From: Valencia hispanica
Lineage: Eukaryota > Chordata > Actinopteri > Cyprinodontiformes > Valenciidae
Assembly (NCBI GenBank): GCA_963556495.2
Contig: OY747703.1
Span: 34,965,296 to 35,029,295 of the forward strand
Length of the DNA stretch: 64,000 nucleotides
Direction of reading: 5' to 3'
A program made the translations under genes and the position numbers. This document shows, in pieces, positions 63,601 to 64,000 of this stretch. The notes beneath the pieces were generated by a model. The model did not search any database. It saw nothing but the letters and a program-made list of their open reading frames with translations, and was not told where the DNA came from. How positions within the stretch are numbered: the stretch's first letter is position 1; every line of letters starts with the position of its first letter.

Positions 63601-64000
63601 GCAGCAACCATTTAATCTTGTCGTTTGCATAACGTTTGTGTCACTTTTTAAGACTCTGACAGAAACTACTGCCATGTCATAAAGGTCTGACTTTAAGATG
63701 ATATTTGGATCAGATTCGATAGAAGAATTGAGGTGCCCAGCATTTAGTAGATATATATGAAATGTGTAGCACTCTGTTTATAAGGTTATGGGTGGTTCTC
63801 TTCACAGGAAAAACAAGTCGTTTATAAATCCACGTGTTTTAATACCAGTTATCTAAAGGCCAATCTAAAGAGGAAATAAGCATTGCTACTTATAGTTTAG
63901 ACAAGTTCCTCCAGGCGAAATATTACATAGTCAAATTACATAAGAGTTTTGGTCTATCCTTAAATGTAGTTCTAGTCAGACTTTCCACCAGCACCCTTTC
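60669..64000 (+). other. presumed intron 1 of the plus-strand gene
   Basis: AT-rich sequence with a C10-type run near 61166, an (AAT) run near 61211-61229 and several short open frames of no recognisable family. No coding exon, no RING finger motif and no full transposon were seen on either strand. Confidence 0.4.

Overview
This is vertebrate nuclear DNA, most likely from a ray-finned (teleost) fish. Real exons are short, split by multi-kilobase introns with GT-AG borders, and embedded in AT-rich sequence. The repeat set is typical of teleosts: Tc1-like elements, Rex1/L2-type, Nimb-type and RTE-type LINEs, a BEL/Pao LTR element, tRNA-derived SINEs, a hAT-type MITE, and GATG, GGAA, GT and AT microsatellites. 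Nothing looks prokaryotic, and I see no operons, CRISPR arrays or ribosome binding sites.

The one confidently identified host gene is smox (spermine oxidase), on the minus strand. Five coding exons were read with splice borders: 20487-20694, 16467-16693, 13234-13407, 11611-12355 and 4537-4697. They join in frame to about 505 residues starting at Met1. The terminal coding exon (about 45-50 residues in vertebrate SMOX) is not found in bases 1-4536 and is probably beyond the left edge. A noncoding first exon and promoter probably lie in the less AT-rich block at 27.1-27.85 kb, where two good minus-strand donors occur.

At the right end, 60.17-60.67 kb looks like the promoter and first (5' UTR) exon of a plus-strand gene, with a CCG|GTGAGT donor at 60668/60669. 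The window ends in its first intron. Human SMOX lies head-to-head with RNF24, so rnf24 is a reasonable but unproven guess. About 33 kb separates the two inferred promoters.

Most of the rest is mobile DNA. The smox introns hold a Rex1/L2-like LINE inserted into a Tc1-type element (7.5-11.3 kb), a GC-rich repeat (14.9-15.8 kb), a hAT-type MITE with a perfect 8-bp target duplication (19.0-20.4 kb) and a Tc1 remnant (20.8-21.7 kb). The inter-promoter region holds two closely related L2-type LINEs in direct orientation (28.4-31.6 and 36.7-41.6 kb), a 5'-truncated Nimb/I-type LINE with an RNase H domain and a nested insert (34.4-36.7 kb), and a gag-less BEL/Pao element with near-identical LTRs (44.3-49.4 kb). 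RTE and Tc1 debris, partly carrying long tetranucleotide arrays, lies at 51-60 kb.

I found no convincing new biological system. The most informative oddities are the microhomology-flanked deletions and shared stop codon of the two L2 copies, the altered putative catalytic residues in the Pao element, the nested insertions, and a few unassigned open frames and a possible micro-exon. Assignments rest on reading the sequence and remembered family features; no database search was run.
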